DNA of 64,000 bases from Paenibacillus sp. FSL H3-0469 (GTDB lineage Bacteria; Bacillota; Bacilli; Paenibacillales; Paenibacillaceae): NCBI RefSeq assembly GCF_038051945.1, contig NZ_CP150302.1, positions 3,286,001 to 3,350,000 of the forward strand, written 5' to 3'. Of the stretch, positions 42,276-51,366 are shown piece by piece (position 1 is the first letter of the stretch; each line of letters opens with the position of its first letter). A program made the position numbers and the translations under genes. Below the pieces are notes generated by a model. The model had not been told where the DNA came from, searched no databases, and saw nothing but the letters and a program-made list of their open reading frames with translations.

Positions 42276-43325
42276 TCAGTTCGTTGTGAATTTCAATTCA
42301 ATCTCGTAATGAACGGCTGCTCCAGGCTCAAGCAGTTGCAGCGAATCCGCTTCCTGTTCCTCCGCCCTTCCCCGGGTCCAGCAATTAGACGGCTCAAGTC
42401 CCAGCACATGCTCGCCAGCTCCCGGCATTCTCCACTGCACCAGTCTGGGGAGCGTCCGCCGGTTCCACTTCAGTTCTAAAGTCAGGCCGCCGGCAGAAGA
42501 AGCTGCGCCGGGGATTGGAAATGAAGGGCTGTTAATTTGTGCGCAGATATAGGTTTCCTGTGACAAGGGTTCATGATAATACACCTGTTCTGCATGCCGA
42601 TGATCCGGCGTCTGCCATTCATTCATCCGTGACATCTCCATATCAGCATCACGTGCAGCACATGTGCTTTCCGGCAATATGATCCTTGTATCTTCCGCCA
42701 GCAGAGGATAGCCGAAGTTGAAATGATACAGCATCAGATGCGGGGCGGGTGTGAAGCCTGCATTCTCCACGGTATCGTTAAGCTGAAGGCTGTTCTCGCC
42801 GAGCCTGCTTGTAATCGTGCGGGTCAAACGCAGCTTATGTCCAAAAATAGACGTTTCCTCTACAACTCCCCGCAGGCGCATCTCATATTCATCGCCTTGC
42901 CATTCTGTCTGATACGCAGCCTGCCGCGCGGGTGTATGGTGAATTCGTCCATGTAATCCATAGGCTCCGTACTGGTCTTGACCGGCTGCACCAGCTTGCG
43001 ACAATCCGCAGGTCATCAACAAGCCGCCGGAAGCTGTCCGCAGCCAGTAATTCCCCTCTTCCCTGAAATAAGCAGCGTGGGGATCGCCGTTGCCGGCAGA
43101 CCAGCTAACCGGAATACCGCAGAATTCAGCCAAAGAGATATCCATGCCTTTCCCGGGATGCACCCAATAGGAGAGGCCCGAGCCGGTCCGCACACGGAAT
43201 ACTTCCTGAGCGGCCTCCGGCCCTTCTCTCATGACAAAGGGCTGCACTCCCCCAAGCTGCTCGATCCGGCCTACTCTGGCTTCCAGCTCACGCCGGGTCC
43301 ATTCTCTGCCATAAAGTCTTGCCAT
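42276..43325 (-). CDS. DUF4432 aldose 1-epimerase-like protein
   Basis: 349 residues of the galactose-mutarotase superfamily, DUF4432 branch. Key pieces: GYGLHGRIHH-like AYGLHGRIHHTPARQ with the catalytic-type His, PHLMLYHFNFGYPLL with a second His, and EPSNCWTRGRAEE near the end with an acidic residue. Such proteins interconvert sugar anomers or bind them; the DUF4432 branch has few tested members. It sits between the aldolase and the isomerase genes with 19- and 33-bp gaps, so it may supply the anomer the isomerase needs. ATG preceded by AGGAGGAATGGCGGT. Confidence 0.85.
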   Translation of the reverse strand: MARLYGREWTRRELEARVGRIEQLGGVQPFVMREGPEAAQEVFRVRTGSGLSYWVHPGKGMDISLAEFCGIPVSWSAGNGDPHAAYFREEGNYWLRTASGGLLMTCGLSQAGAAGQDQYGAYGLHGRIHHTPARQAAYQTEWQGDEYEMRLRGVVEETSIFGHKLRLTRTITSRLGENSLQLNDTVENAGFTPAPHLMLYHFNFGYPLLAEDTRIILPESTCAARDADMEMSRMNEWQTPDHRHAEQVYYHEPLSQETYICAQINSPSFPIPGAASSAGGLTLELKWNRRTLPRLVQWRMPGAGEHVLGLEPSNCWTRGRAEEQEADSLQLLEPGAAVHYEIELKFTTN

Positions 43326-43358
43326 ACCGCCATTCCTCCTGTAAAGGGCAGGTAAGCC

Positions 43359-44237
43359 TCAGGCTTGTCCGGCACTCCCGAAAATTCTCATCGTTCTCAC
43401 AATATCCTGCTGTACCGCTTCCATAGCCCATGCGGAAATGTCATGATAATAGCTTTTGCGCTGCTTCGCGCTGTTGGCCGCCAATTTCGCCTGAAGCGTA
43501 TTCGCCACTTCATGCGCCATGTTGGAATAATAGTTGAGCTTGCGGATGCCGCACTGTATGGAGGTGACATAAGCAGCCTCATCCAGGCCGGACCCGCCAT
43601 GCATCACCAGCGGCAGGCCGGTAAGCTGCTTGATGAGCTTCAAACGTTCAAAATCCAGAACCGGCTCTTGCAGATAAACACCATGTGCTGTCCCGTAAGC
43701 GACGGCAAGGGCATCGATATCGGTATGTTCAATAAAGACTTGCGCCTCTTTGGGATTGGTGTACACATCATCCGGATCATATTCTTCTATCTCTTCCTCG
43801 TCTCCGCCGCCCTCCGGACGCAGGATCCGGCCAAGCTCGGCTTCTACGGAAACGCCGAGCGCCTTGGCGATCTTGCTGATCTCATTGGTCTGGCGGATAT
43901 TCTCTTCCAGCGGCAGATGCGCGCCGTCGAACATCACCGACGAGAAGCCCAGCTTCATCGCACGGACCAGAATTTCATGATCCTGGCCATGGTCCAGGTG
44001 TACCGCAACCGGAACCCGTGCCTGCCTCGCGGCCGCAAGTATAACCGGAGCGATCACTTCTAGCGGAACAAGCGGAATATGTACTTCCGCAAAGGAAAGA
44101 ATGACCGGCGAGTTCACCTCCTCGGCCGCAGCAATGATTCCCCGGATCATCTCCAAATTAATTACATTGTACGCGCCGACGGCATAACGCTTGGCTTCGG
44201 CATCCTTCATCAACTCTTTGAGGGTCACTAATGGCAT
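43359..44237 (-). CDS. Class II (zinc) ketose-phosphate aldolase
   Basis: 292 residues of the FbaA/GatY family. Zinc ligands are visible: VHLDHGQD, Glu in VEAELGRI, His in YGTAHGVY and His in LVMHGGSG. Family enzymes split ketose (bis)phosphates into DHAP and an aldehyde. Two substrate loops differ from FbaA: the Ser that holds the C6 phosphate (usually QxSxGA) is replaced by SFAEVH, and the NxDT loop reads NYYSNM. That hints at a ketose 1-phosphate rather than a bisphosphate (inference). Between the kinase (13-bp gap) and the DUF4432 gene. ATG preceded by AGGAGATGCTGAAGA. Confidence 0.9.
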   Translation of the reverse strand: MPLVTLKELMKDAEAKRYAVGAYNVINLEMIRGIIAAAEEVNSPVILSFAEVHIPLVPLEVIAPVILAAARQARVPVAVHLDHGQDHEILVRAMKLGFSSVMFDGAHLPLEENIRQTNEISKIAKALGVSVEAELGRILRPEGGGDEEEIEEYDPDDVYTNPKEAQVFIEHTDIDALAVAYGTAHGVYLQEPVLDFERLKLIKQLTGLPLVMHGGSGLDEAAYVTSIQCGIRKLNYYSNMAHEVANTLQAKLAANSAKQRKSYYHDISAWAMEAVQQDIVRTMRIFGSAGQA

Positions 44238-44250
44238 TCTTCAGCATCTC

Positions 44251-45762
44251 CTATGGGTATGACATGACGTTGTTCACCGCTTGATACAGCCGATTATATT
44301 TGGCGTAATTCTCATCGTAGTGTTTACGGTTATCCGGACGTGGATAGTAGGTGGTATTCACCTTCACCAGATGGTGCGCCGCATCCTCAAAGGATGGGAA
44401 CACTCCCAGTGCCACGCCGGCCAACATAATTGCGCCCAATATACCTGCCTCTTCAATATCAAGGGCGGTGATGGGCCTATTCATAATGTCTGCCTTGATC
44501 TGCAGCCACAGCCCGGACTTGGCGCCGCCGCCGCAGGCCTTGATCTCTCCAATACTCATGCCCGCTTGCTCCAGGCAATCCAGATTAAGTCTCATTTCAT
44601 AGGTGACGCCTTCCATTAAAGCTCTATACAGCTCACCCTTGGTGGTATTAAAATTCAAGCCCGCAATGACCCCAGCAGCAGCCGGATTCATGTATGGAGT
44701 TCCTGAACCGGCAAAATGGGGCAGTACCAGGAGATCAGTGGGACCTTCTCCGGCGTTCTCGCCCATAATCTCATAGACACTTCGGCCGGACTCATCTGCC
44801 GCGCATTTTTCTTCGTAGCCGAACTGATCCCTGAACCACTTGAGCAAGGAACCTCCGGTAAAATTAAAGGCATACGTGGTATATTTCCCCTGAATATAAG
44901 GGACTAGCGCCAGCTTGCTGGCGGCAAGCGCCTGGTCATTGACCTGCATTTTACGGAAAACGGGCGTGATGCACTCTACGGTGCCGATGCCGTCTACAGC
45001 CGAGCCTTCTTCCGTAACTCCCGCGCCTATAGCCGCGCATACCTGGTCATGTCCGCCGAGCACGAGCTGGAGATGGGCAGGCAAACCTAGCGCCTCAGCT
45101 GCTGAGGGTAAAATCTGGCCGATCCGTGATCCAAGCTCCTGCGCCTCGGGAAATATCCCGCGCTTAAGCCGTGCCGCCTGGATAATATCTTCATCCCATC
45201 CAAGCCGATGGACATCAAAGGCCATCGTTCGGGATGCCAGCGAATAGTCGATCACTGGTCTTGCACCGAGCTTGAACAGAATAAATGATCCAAACGGCAG
45301 AAATGTATGAAGCCGCTCATAAATGTCCGGCTGCTCTTCCCGGTACCACATCAATTTGGAGAGGGTGTACATCGGATGGGGGTGAAGGCCCGTCTTGCTG
45401 GTGATGTTCTCCTCCCCAATGTGCTCCACCAATGCCTCCAGTTGCCTGCTTCCCCGCTTGTCGATATACAGGAGGCTGTTCCCGAGCACGTTGCCTCCGT
45501 TGTCGAGGAGGACGGCAGCCTCGCCAAAGGAAGAAACGGACAGGCCGGCAAGCCGGGTATGAGGCCTGTCATACATGTTCATTGCGGAACCCAGTACAGC
45601 CTTAACCGCTTCCCACACCTTCTGCGGATTCAGCTCGTAACAGCCGCTTGCCGGTGATTCCATGGCGTATTCCCTGTATGCCTGGGCCAGCACTTCACCC
45701 GTTGAAGCCATGATCAGGCATTTCGTGCCTGTTGATCCGATATCTAAGCCTATGAGATCCAC
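44251..45762 (-). CDS. FGGY-family carbohydrate kinase
   Basis: 503 residues with the sugar-kinase fold. The first phosphate loop is LIGLDIGSTGTKCLI, the hinge GGHDQVCAAIGAGV lies mid-protein, and the adenosine motif is KACGGGAKSGLWLQIKADI. Closer in size to xylulokinase than to AraB (about 560 residues). It phosphorylates a sugar or ketose in the cytosol using ATP; whether on C1 or C5 cannot be read from the sequence. GTG start supported by AAAGGAGGGCC. It is 16 bp after the GH31 gene and 13 bp before the aldolase gene, so it probably phosphorylates the ketose made by the AraA-family enzyme. Confidence 0.92.
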   Translation of the reverse strand: MDLIGLDIGSTGTKCLIMASTGEVLAQAYREYAMESPASGCYELNPQKVWEAVKAVLGSAMNMYDRPHTRLAGLSVSSFGEAAVLLDNGGNVLGNSLLYIDKRGSRQLEALVEHIGEENITSKTGLHPHPMYTLSKLMWYREEQPDIYERLHTFLPFGSFILFKLGARPVIDYSLASRTMAFDVHRLGWDEDIIQAARLKRGIFPEAQELGSRIGQILPSAAEALGLPAHLQLVLGGHDQVCAAIGAGVTEEGSAVDGIGTVECITPVFRKMQVNDQALAASKLALVPYIQGKYTTYAFNFTGGSLLKWFRDQFGYEEKCAADESGRSVYEIMGENAGEGPTDLLVLPHFAGSGTPYMNPAAAGVIAGLNFNTTKGELYRALMEGVTYEMRLNLDCLEQAGMSIGEIKACGGGAKSGLWLQIKADIMNRPITALDIEEAGILGAIMLAGVALGVFPSFEDAAHHLVKVNTTYYPRPDNRKHYDENYAKYNRLYQAVNNVMSYP

Positions 45763-45778
45763 AGCGGCCCTCCTTTCT

Positions 45779-47839
45779 CTACAGCACGTATTTCACACCG
45801 GCTATACTATAGCGCTCGGAGACTTTTTCTTGTTCTTGTTCCTCTATGCTCACAATGCCTTCTCCGGCAATCTTTATTTTGGCAAAAGGCAGACTCTCAG
45901 AAATCGTTGCATAGCTGACTGCATCATCACATAAAAGCAAGCATTCTCCTGCTTCTGCACCGTACAGTACAGGCTCTATATTAAAAACCGTATGATCCCG
46001 GACACATAGAACGGGCTCTGCCCAAGGAATCAGCGCACCCTGTTTGATATACACAGGCACTTCATCCTCTGGGACCTGACGCGTGATCCATTGTCCGCCA
46101 TCCAGCCACTCGCCGGTCAGCCATTCGTACCAGCGGCCTCCGGGTAAGTAGATCTCACGCGTGTCACCGTTGCCGTAGACAACGGGAGCAGCCATCAGAT
46201 CGTCTCCCACCATAAACTGGTCGAAGCAATCCAGCACCTCGCGGTCCTCCGGGTAATCCATCACCAAGGGACGGATAGGCGGCGCCCCTTGCTTACTGTA
46301 TTTTCCAAATGTAGCATACAGGTAGGGAATCAGGCTCATCCTGAACTGCATCAGCTTTCTGCATTGCTGCGCGAGCTGCGGCCAGTCCTCCAGCCACTCA
46401 CCGGCATGGTTACGGTCATGATCGAATTGCTTCCAGGGCGGCGAAGGGATCATATAACAGTTAAGTACAGCCATTGGCGAGAAAATCACAGCACCGATCC
46501 GGCGCAGCAGTTCCTCCCTTGTAGCGGTCTGGCGAACCTCCGGCGACCAGAGGAGACCTGAAAACGAAGCGGTGGCCATTCCCCGTACAAAGTCTTCATG
46601 ATCGTACAGGTCGCTGTACAGCACATAAGGATAAGGCGCCGCGAGCGCGTGCGAAGCACGCACCTGTCCATAGGTCCGGCGGTCCGCTGCCTTGAACGGG
46701 GCGAGCATCGTTTGCTGATAGAGCTGGCCGAACAAGCTGTGCATCTGCTCCCCGTCCGCACCTCCCGGAAAACGGGCGAAATCAGGAAATCCCCAGTTGC
46801 CGATATAATCGCCGTTGTCGCATTCATCCAGCTTGAAGCCTGACAATCCCGCCTCTATGAATGGCTGATGAATTCCCGTGAAGGCTTCGCGTGCCTCGGC
46901 TTGCGTGAAATCCGGCACCAGGCCGTCCCACACATAGCTGTCTGCCGAATGGGGCCTCAGCTCCGGGAAGATAGGGCTCTCCGGATGCACATAAGCATGT
47001 TCCCAGAGATTGAGCCGGTATCCCATTTCATTCAGCTCCCGGATAAGCCCTTTTTCATCCGGGAATCTGCTTTTGTCCCATACATAGGTGCAGGAGTAGG
47101 CGTTCGTCTGCCAGCCCGGCTCCAGACCGAACATGTCGCAAGGCATTTCATCATCCCTGATTTGCCGGGCAAGCTGCAGGACATCCTCTTGATCCGCATG
47201 CCAGTCAGCGCGGTACATCATCCCGAGACCCCACATGGGCGGCAATGCCCCCCCGCCGCTGAACAGATTATAGCGGGAGACCGCATCCTTCATATCCTTG
47301 CCGCAAAAAATATAGACATCCACGCCTTCCGCTGCCGGAATGTCGATCAGCATATTGCCGCTGCCTTTTTTCACTTCCCAGTGACCCTTGCCGGTGCCTG
47401 CCGATTTGAACTGCTCCAGATCCTGCCGGCTGCCCACCCGCTTGCATCCTCCGCAGAAAAAGGTGGCATACCGGGCCGTGTCCACCAGAACTCCATAACC
47501 GGCGGTGCTTACATAGAAAGGAACCGGCGCATGGGAGTCGCCCAAATCCGCGGACGGGTCGGAGTTCGTGCGCAGCTTCTTCTTGCTGCCGCTCTGCCTG
47601 AACGATTTGAGCTGCAGGCCCAAACCGTATACCTCCTCCTTCGGGTCCAAGGGAAGCTCCAGCAATACGGAGCCTTGGCGGGGCTGAAAATGAATGTCCT
47701 CCCTTGTAAAGGGAAGCGGATGATCGTCAAGCGCATTCAGCGCTTCGAGGCAGGTGTCGGGCTTCAATACCGATACCGGTGTAATTTCTTCGGGTGTTCC
47801 GAAGGTCAGCTTATAGATCCCGCTGGCAATTTTCTGCAT
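45779..47839 (-). CDS. GH31 alpha-glycosidase
   Basis: 686 residues without a signal peptide, so cytoplasmic. The barrel starts at PPMWGLGMMYRADWHADQED; the nucleophile Asp is in GFKLDECDNG and RASHALAAPYPYVLYSDLYD lies in the acid/base region. GH31 enzymes split alpha-glucosides, alpha-xylosides or related bonds; the KLDECD form of the nucleophile motif differs from the KTDFGE of YicI xylosidase. It is 34 bp after the second permease gene, so it most likely acts on the imported oligosaccharide and frees the sugar that the kinase, aldolase and isomerase use. ATG preceded by GTAGGAGAAATGAATT. Confidence 0.92.
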   Translation of the reverse strand: MQKIASGIYKLTFGTPEEITPVSVLKPDTCLEALNALDDHPLPFTREDIHFQPRQGSVLLELPLDPKEEVYGLGLQLKSFRQSGSKKKLRTNSDPSADLGDSHAPVPFYVSTAGYGVLVDTARYATFFCGGCKRVGSRQDLEQFKSAGTGKGHWEVKKGSGNMLIDIPAAEGVDVYIFCGKDMKDAVSRYNLFSGGGALPPMWGLGMMYRADWHADQEDVLQLARQIRDDEMPCDMFGLEPGWQTNAYSCTYVWDKSRFPDEKGLIRELNEMGYRLNLWEHAYVHPESPIFPELRPHSADSYVWDGLVPDFTQAEAREAFTGIHQPFIEAGLSGFKLDECDNGDYIGNWGFPDFARFPGGADGEQMHSLFGQLYQQTMLAPFKAADRRTYGQVRASHALAAPYPYVLYSDLYDHEDFVRGMATASFSGLLWSPEVRQTATREELLRRIGAVIFSPMAVLNCYMIPSPPWKQFDHDRNHAGEWLEDWPQLAQQCRKLMQFRMSLIPYLYATFGKYSKQGAPPIRPLVMDYPEDREVLDCFDQFMVGDDLMAAPVVYGNGDTREIYLPGGRWYEWLTGEWLDGGQWITRQVPEDEVPVYIKQGALIPWAEPVLCVRDHTVFNIEPVLYGAEAGECLLLCDDAVSYATISESLPFAKIKIAGEGIVSIEEQEQEKVSERYSIAGVKYVL

Positions 47840-47873
47840 AATTCATTTCTCCTACTGTAAATATATTTTGGAA

Positions 47874-48755
47874 CTATCCCTTCACGCTTCCCAGAACGAG
47901 ACCAGAAACGAAATAACGCTGTAAAAAAGGGTACACACACAAGATCGGCAACGTGGCCAGAATGATCTGCGCGCTCTTGGTCGTACGCGGTGAGATGCTG
48001 GCCAGGAGTGCGGCATCCTCAGACCTCACATTGGTAAAATCAAAGCTGACTATAATGGAGCGTAAATAAGTGGCTAACGGATAGTTCTCGGTCTGATTCA
48101 TGAAGATCATCCCGTCAAACCAGCTATTCCAGTGACCCACCATAGCCAGCAGCAGGATGGTCGCAAACGCCGGCATGGACAGAGGGAAATACAGCTTCCA
48201 CAGGATGGTCCAGTGTCCCGCTCCATCTATGCGGAAGGACTCATCCAGTTCCCGGGGCAAGCCTCTGAAAAAGTTGATCATTAGAACAATGTTAAAGACG
48301 GCCAGTGCTGTGGGCAGGACCAGCACCAGCATGGTGTCCAGCATGTGCAAAGTTTTCACCTGCATGTACAGGGGAACGATGCCTCCGCTGAACAGGATGG
48401 TGAACATGAAAAACCATACATAAAAGGTTCGCATGCTGAAGTCCCTGTTCTCCCTTGACAGAGGATAAGCCGAAATAAAGGTAATAAGCATCTGCAGGGC
48501 GCTGCCCACAAGCACCCGGATCACCGCTACGCCCAGGGACCGCAGAAACTCCGGACGGGTAGCGATAAATTTATAAGCGTCGAGTGAAAAGTCCGACGGA
48601 AAAAACCGTACCTTCCCCATGGCCACCGCTGAGGCTGAGCTGAAGGAAATGGCCAACGTATTGACAATCGGCGCAATGCAGAGGATTGCCAAGAGAATGA
48701 GAAACAGTTTGTTGAAAATTGAGAACACGGCACTGCCGTCCAAACGATATTTCAT
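47874..48755 (-). CDS. Sugar ABC transporter permease (YtcP/AraQ-like)
   Basis: About 293 residues, six membrane segments, with the EAA loop LDESFRIDGAGHWTILWKLY and the C-terminus RYFVSGLVLGSVKG. It pairs with the permease at 48770-49678. The ATG before KYRLDG is chosen because AAAAGGGTGAG lies upstream; a TTG six codons earlier would sit on that site. No ATPase gene is in this locus. Confidence 0.92.
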   Translation of the reverse strand: MKYRLDGSAVFSIFNKLFLILLAILCIAPIVNTLAISFSSASAVAMGKVRFFPSDFSLDAYKFIATRPEFLRSLGVAVIRVLVGSALQMLITFISAYPLSRENRDFSMRTFYVWFFMFTILFSGGIVPLYMQVKTLHMLDTMLVLVLPTALAVFNIVLMINFFRGLPRELDESFRIDGAGHWTILWKLYFPLSMPAFATILLLAMVGHWNSWFDGMIFMNQTENYPLATYLRSIIVSFDFTNVRSEDAALLASISPRTTKSAQIILATLPILCVYPFLQRYFVSGLVLGSVKG

Positions 48756-48769
48756 CTTTCTCACCCTTT

Positions 48770-49678
48770 TCAAAAAATGCGGTAATCGGCAAACTTATAA
48801 GCCATATAATAAGAAACTGAAATGAGCACTCCGGACACCAGCGATTTAAACAGTCCTACAGCTGTCGCTACGCTATACTGTGCCTGATTGAACGCCAGCC
48901 GGTAGACCAGTGTGTCCAGGATATCACCTGAATTGACAACGAGCGGATTGATTAGCATAAATACCTGTTCAAACCCGGCGTTCAGCACATTGCCCAGACT
49001 GAGGGTAGCCAGAAGAATGATCGTAGGACGAATGCCGGGCAAAGTAACATGCCAGATCTGCCGCCAGCGGCTGGCTCCGTCAATCATGGCTGCTTCATAT
49101 AAATCGGGATTGATGGAGGTTAGCGCAGCCATATAAATAATCGTATTGAATCCAAAGTTCTTCCACACCTCAGTGGTGACCAGTACGCCGGGAAACAGCC
49201 GGTTGCTGGACAGAAAGCCTACCGGCTCTCCCCCAAAGGCCTGGATGAGGCTGTTAATCACCCCCTCCAGACTGAGGACATCCAGGATGATACCGCCGAG
49301 CACCACCCAGGACAGGAAATAAGGCAGGTACATCGCCGTTTGCAGCACCCGTTTCATCCGCTGGCCGCGCATTTCGTTCAGCAGCAGTGCGACCACGATA
49401 GGCACGAGCAACGAAAAGACTATTTTCAAAACCGAGATATAGATCGTGTTATACATGACTTGCCCGAAGCGGGGCATGGAGATGATATATTTGAAATTGT
49501 CCATCCCGACCCACGGACCCGCAAGCCAGCCCTTGAACACGCTGAAGTTCTGAAAGGCCATGACAATCCCCATCATCGGGATATAACAGAACAGAATAGC
49601 CAGTATAATCCCCGGTATCAAAAACAGATGGTACGGTAATTCATGTCTGAAGCGGCTCTTCAGGCGGAAAACTCTCAC
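48770..49678 (-). CDS. Sugar ABC transporter permease (LplB-like)
   Basis: 302 residues, six membrane segments, with the EAA loop PDLYEAAMIDGASRWRQIWH. GTG start with GAAAGGGGGTTCC upstream. It follows the second solute-binding protein gene by 18 bp and precedes the other permease by 14 bp, so all three form one importer. Confidence 0.92.
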   Translation of the reverse strand: MRVFRLKSRFRHELPYHLFLIPGIILAILFCYIPMMGIVMAFQNFSVFKGWLAGPWVGMDNFKYIISMPRFGQVMYNTIYISVLKIVFSLLVPIVVALLLNEMRGQRMKRVLQTAMYLPYFLSWVVLGGIILDVLSLEGVINSLIQAFGGEPVGFLSSNRLFPGVLVTTEVWKNFGFNTIIYMAALTSINPDLYEAAMIDGASRWRQIWHVTLPGIRPTIILLATLSLGNVLNAGFEQVFMLINPLVVNSGDILDTLVYRLAFNQAQYSVATAVGLFKSLVSGVLISVSYYMAYKFADYRIF

Positions 49679-49696
49679 AGTTGGAACCCCCTTTCA

Positions 49697-51325
49697 TCAC
49701 AGGCTGGCGTTAATCTCATCCAGAATCTGCTGGCCCCCCAGTTTGTGCCACTCGGATACAAAAGTATCGAATGCATCGATAGGCTCCGCACCCATGATGA
49801 TCTTTGTGAAGATTTCACGTTCATAATCGCCGAGGATGCCCATTTTATTCAGCATCGTTTCCGTGGTGCCTCCGTAAGCCTGGGGAATCAGATGATCCGT
49901 GCCGTAGCCCTCCACAATGGTTTTGAAGGCTTTGACCTGATGATATTCCATATAACCGGTCCCTTTGCCGTCCAGATAAGCTACACTCGGCTCGTATTTC
50001 CCCGTCTCGGTAAGTGCCTGATCCAGCTTGCTGGGATCGCGCTTCTCGATCGCTTCAATCAGATATTCCAGTGATTTCACGGTGGCATCGTCGGTTGTCA
50101 GGGTCCGGGCCAGCGATAAATGACCCTGTTCCACAATGGTCTGACCTTTTTCAAAGGCAAAGAATTTCTTGACTTCGGGATCATTCCGGTTAGGGCCGTA
50201 GGCCATTTCATTGTAATCATTCAATAATTGGACCAGGATTTCGGGATGCTCATAGTCCTTGTTCACCGCGTAATAGCTCACCACAGTGGTGCCTACATTG
50301 GCAAACACATCCTCACCGTCGGCGCTCGGAGCCGCCACTGGCGTCCAGATCATATCCGGCTGTCCCTCCAGGCCCGTACCGTACATGTATACATTCCAGC
50401 AACGCCCGTAGCTGATGCCGTATTTACCGCCGCTGACTTCCTCCGTTACCTTGGTCGTATCCTTCATGCCGAACTCAGGATCAATTAAGCCTGCGTCATA
50501 CATTTCTCTCAGCTTGGCTAAGGCATTCTTCATTTCAGGCTGTACGCTGCCGTAGGTGATTTTGCCGTCTTCTCCCTTCAGCCAGCTCTGCGGATAGGCA
50601 TGGTAACCGTTGAAGAATCCGGTTGTGGAGGTAATCCCGTCGAACAGCCAGTTGCTGAACGCCAGCCCGCCGGTATCGTCGATGCCGTTGCCGTCCGGGT
50701 CCTGCTCCTTGAAGGCCTTGGCCACTGCGATCACCTCGTCGATGGTCTTCGGCACAGGCAGCTTCAGCTTATCCAGCCAGTCCTGCCGCACCCACAACAG
50801 ACTAGGCTCATAGATGACCGAGGTTGTGTAAGGCAATGCCATGAGCTTCCCGTCAAAGGTAGCCGAATCCATCGCAAGGCCGCCGTCACCGGTGAGAATC
50901 TCTTTGGTCAAATCCGAAGCATTCTTCTCGAAAACATCGGTCAGATCCGCTGTCATCCCGGCCTTCACCATAGTTTCCAGCTGATTGGTGGAGGCTTCGA
51001 TGACGATATCCGGAATCGACCCCGAGGCAATGACGATGTTCAGCTTCTCATTGTATTCATTCTGCAGAGCTGTCCAATCGTGTACGACCTTCAGATTGAA
51101 TTTGTCAGCATAATGCCGGTACCAGATGTTATTCGCAAAATCATCCCCTGCGGGATAACCCCAGGTGGGCAGGGAATATCGGCCTACCCGCAGTTCGATG
51201 GGCTTATTTGAATCGGCAGTGGCACTCCCATTGGAAGTGGCGGTGTCTTTGGTATTGGATGGCGAGCTGCAGGCTGTTAGGGCCAGAAGAACGGTACTAA
51301 TCGATAAAGCGGCAATTTTTCTCAT
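49697..51325 (-). CDS. Sugar ABC transporter substrate-binding lipoprotein, second copy
   Basis: 542 residues with a signal peptide and lipobox LTAC near residue 19. Family-1 solute-binding fold (YNEKLNIVIASGSIPDIV; SLLWVRQDWLDKLKLPVP; DPDGNGIDDTGGL). It is clearly paralogous to the lipoprotein at 56092-57765, with long collinear matches such as FFNGYHAYPQSW against FFNAFHAYPQTW. It is the copy next to the permeases and so probably the main receptor. ATG preceded by GGGGGAAGCAAAATC. Confidence 0.92.
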   Translation of the reverse strand: MRKIAALSISTVLLALTACSSPSNTKDTATSNGSATADSNKPIELRVGRYSLPTWGYPAGDDFANNIWYRHYADKFNLKVVHDWTALQNEYNEKLNIVIASGSIPDIVIEASTNQLETMVKAGMTADLTDVFEKNASDLTKEILTGDGGLAMDSATFDGKLMALPYTTSVIYEPSLLWVRQDWLDKLKLPVPKTIDEVIAVAKAFKEQDPDGNGIDDTGGLAFSNWLFDGITSTTGFFNGYHAYPQSWLKGEDGKITYGSVQPEMKNALAKLREMYDAGLIDPEFGMKDTTKVTEEVSGGKYGISYGRCWNVYMYGTGLEGQPDMIWTPVAAPSADGEDVFANVGTTVVSYYAVNKDYEHPEILVQLLNDYNEMAYGPNRNDPEVKKFFAFEKGQTIVEQGHLSLARTLTTDDATVKSLEYLIEAIEKRDPSKLDQALTETGKYEPSVAYLDGKGTGYMEYHQVKAFKTIVEGYGTDHLIPQAYGGTTETMLNKMGILGDYEREIFTKIIMGAEPIDAFDTFVSEWHKLGGQQILDEINASL

Positions 51326-51366
51326 GATTTTGCTTCCCCCTCATATTCGGTATCTGCATGATCCGT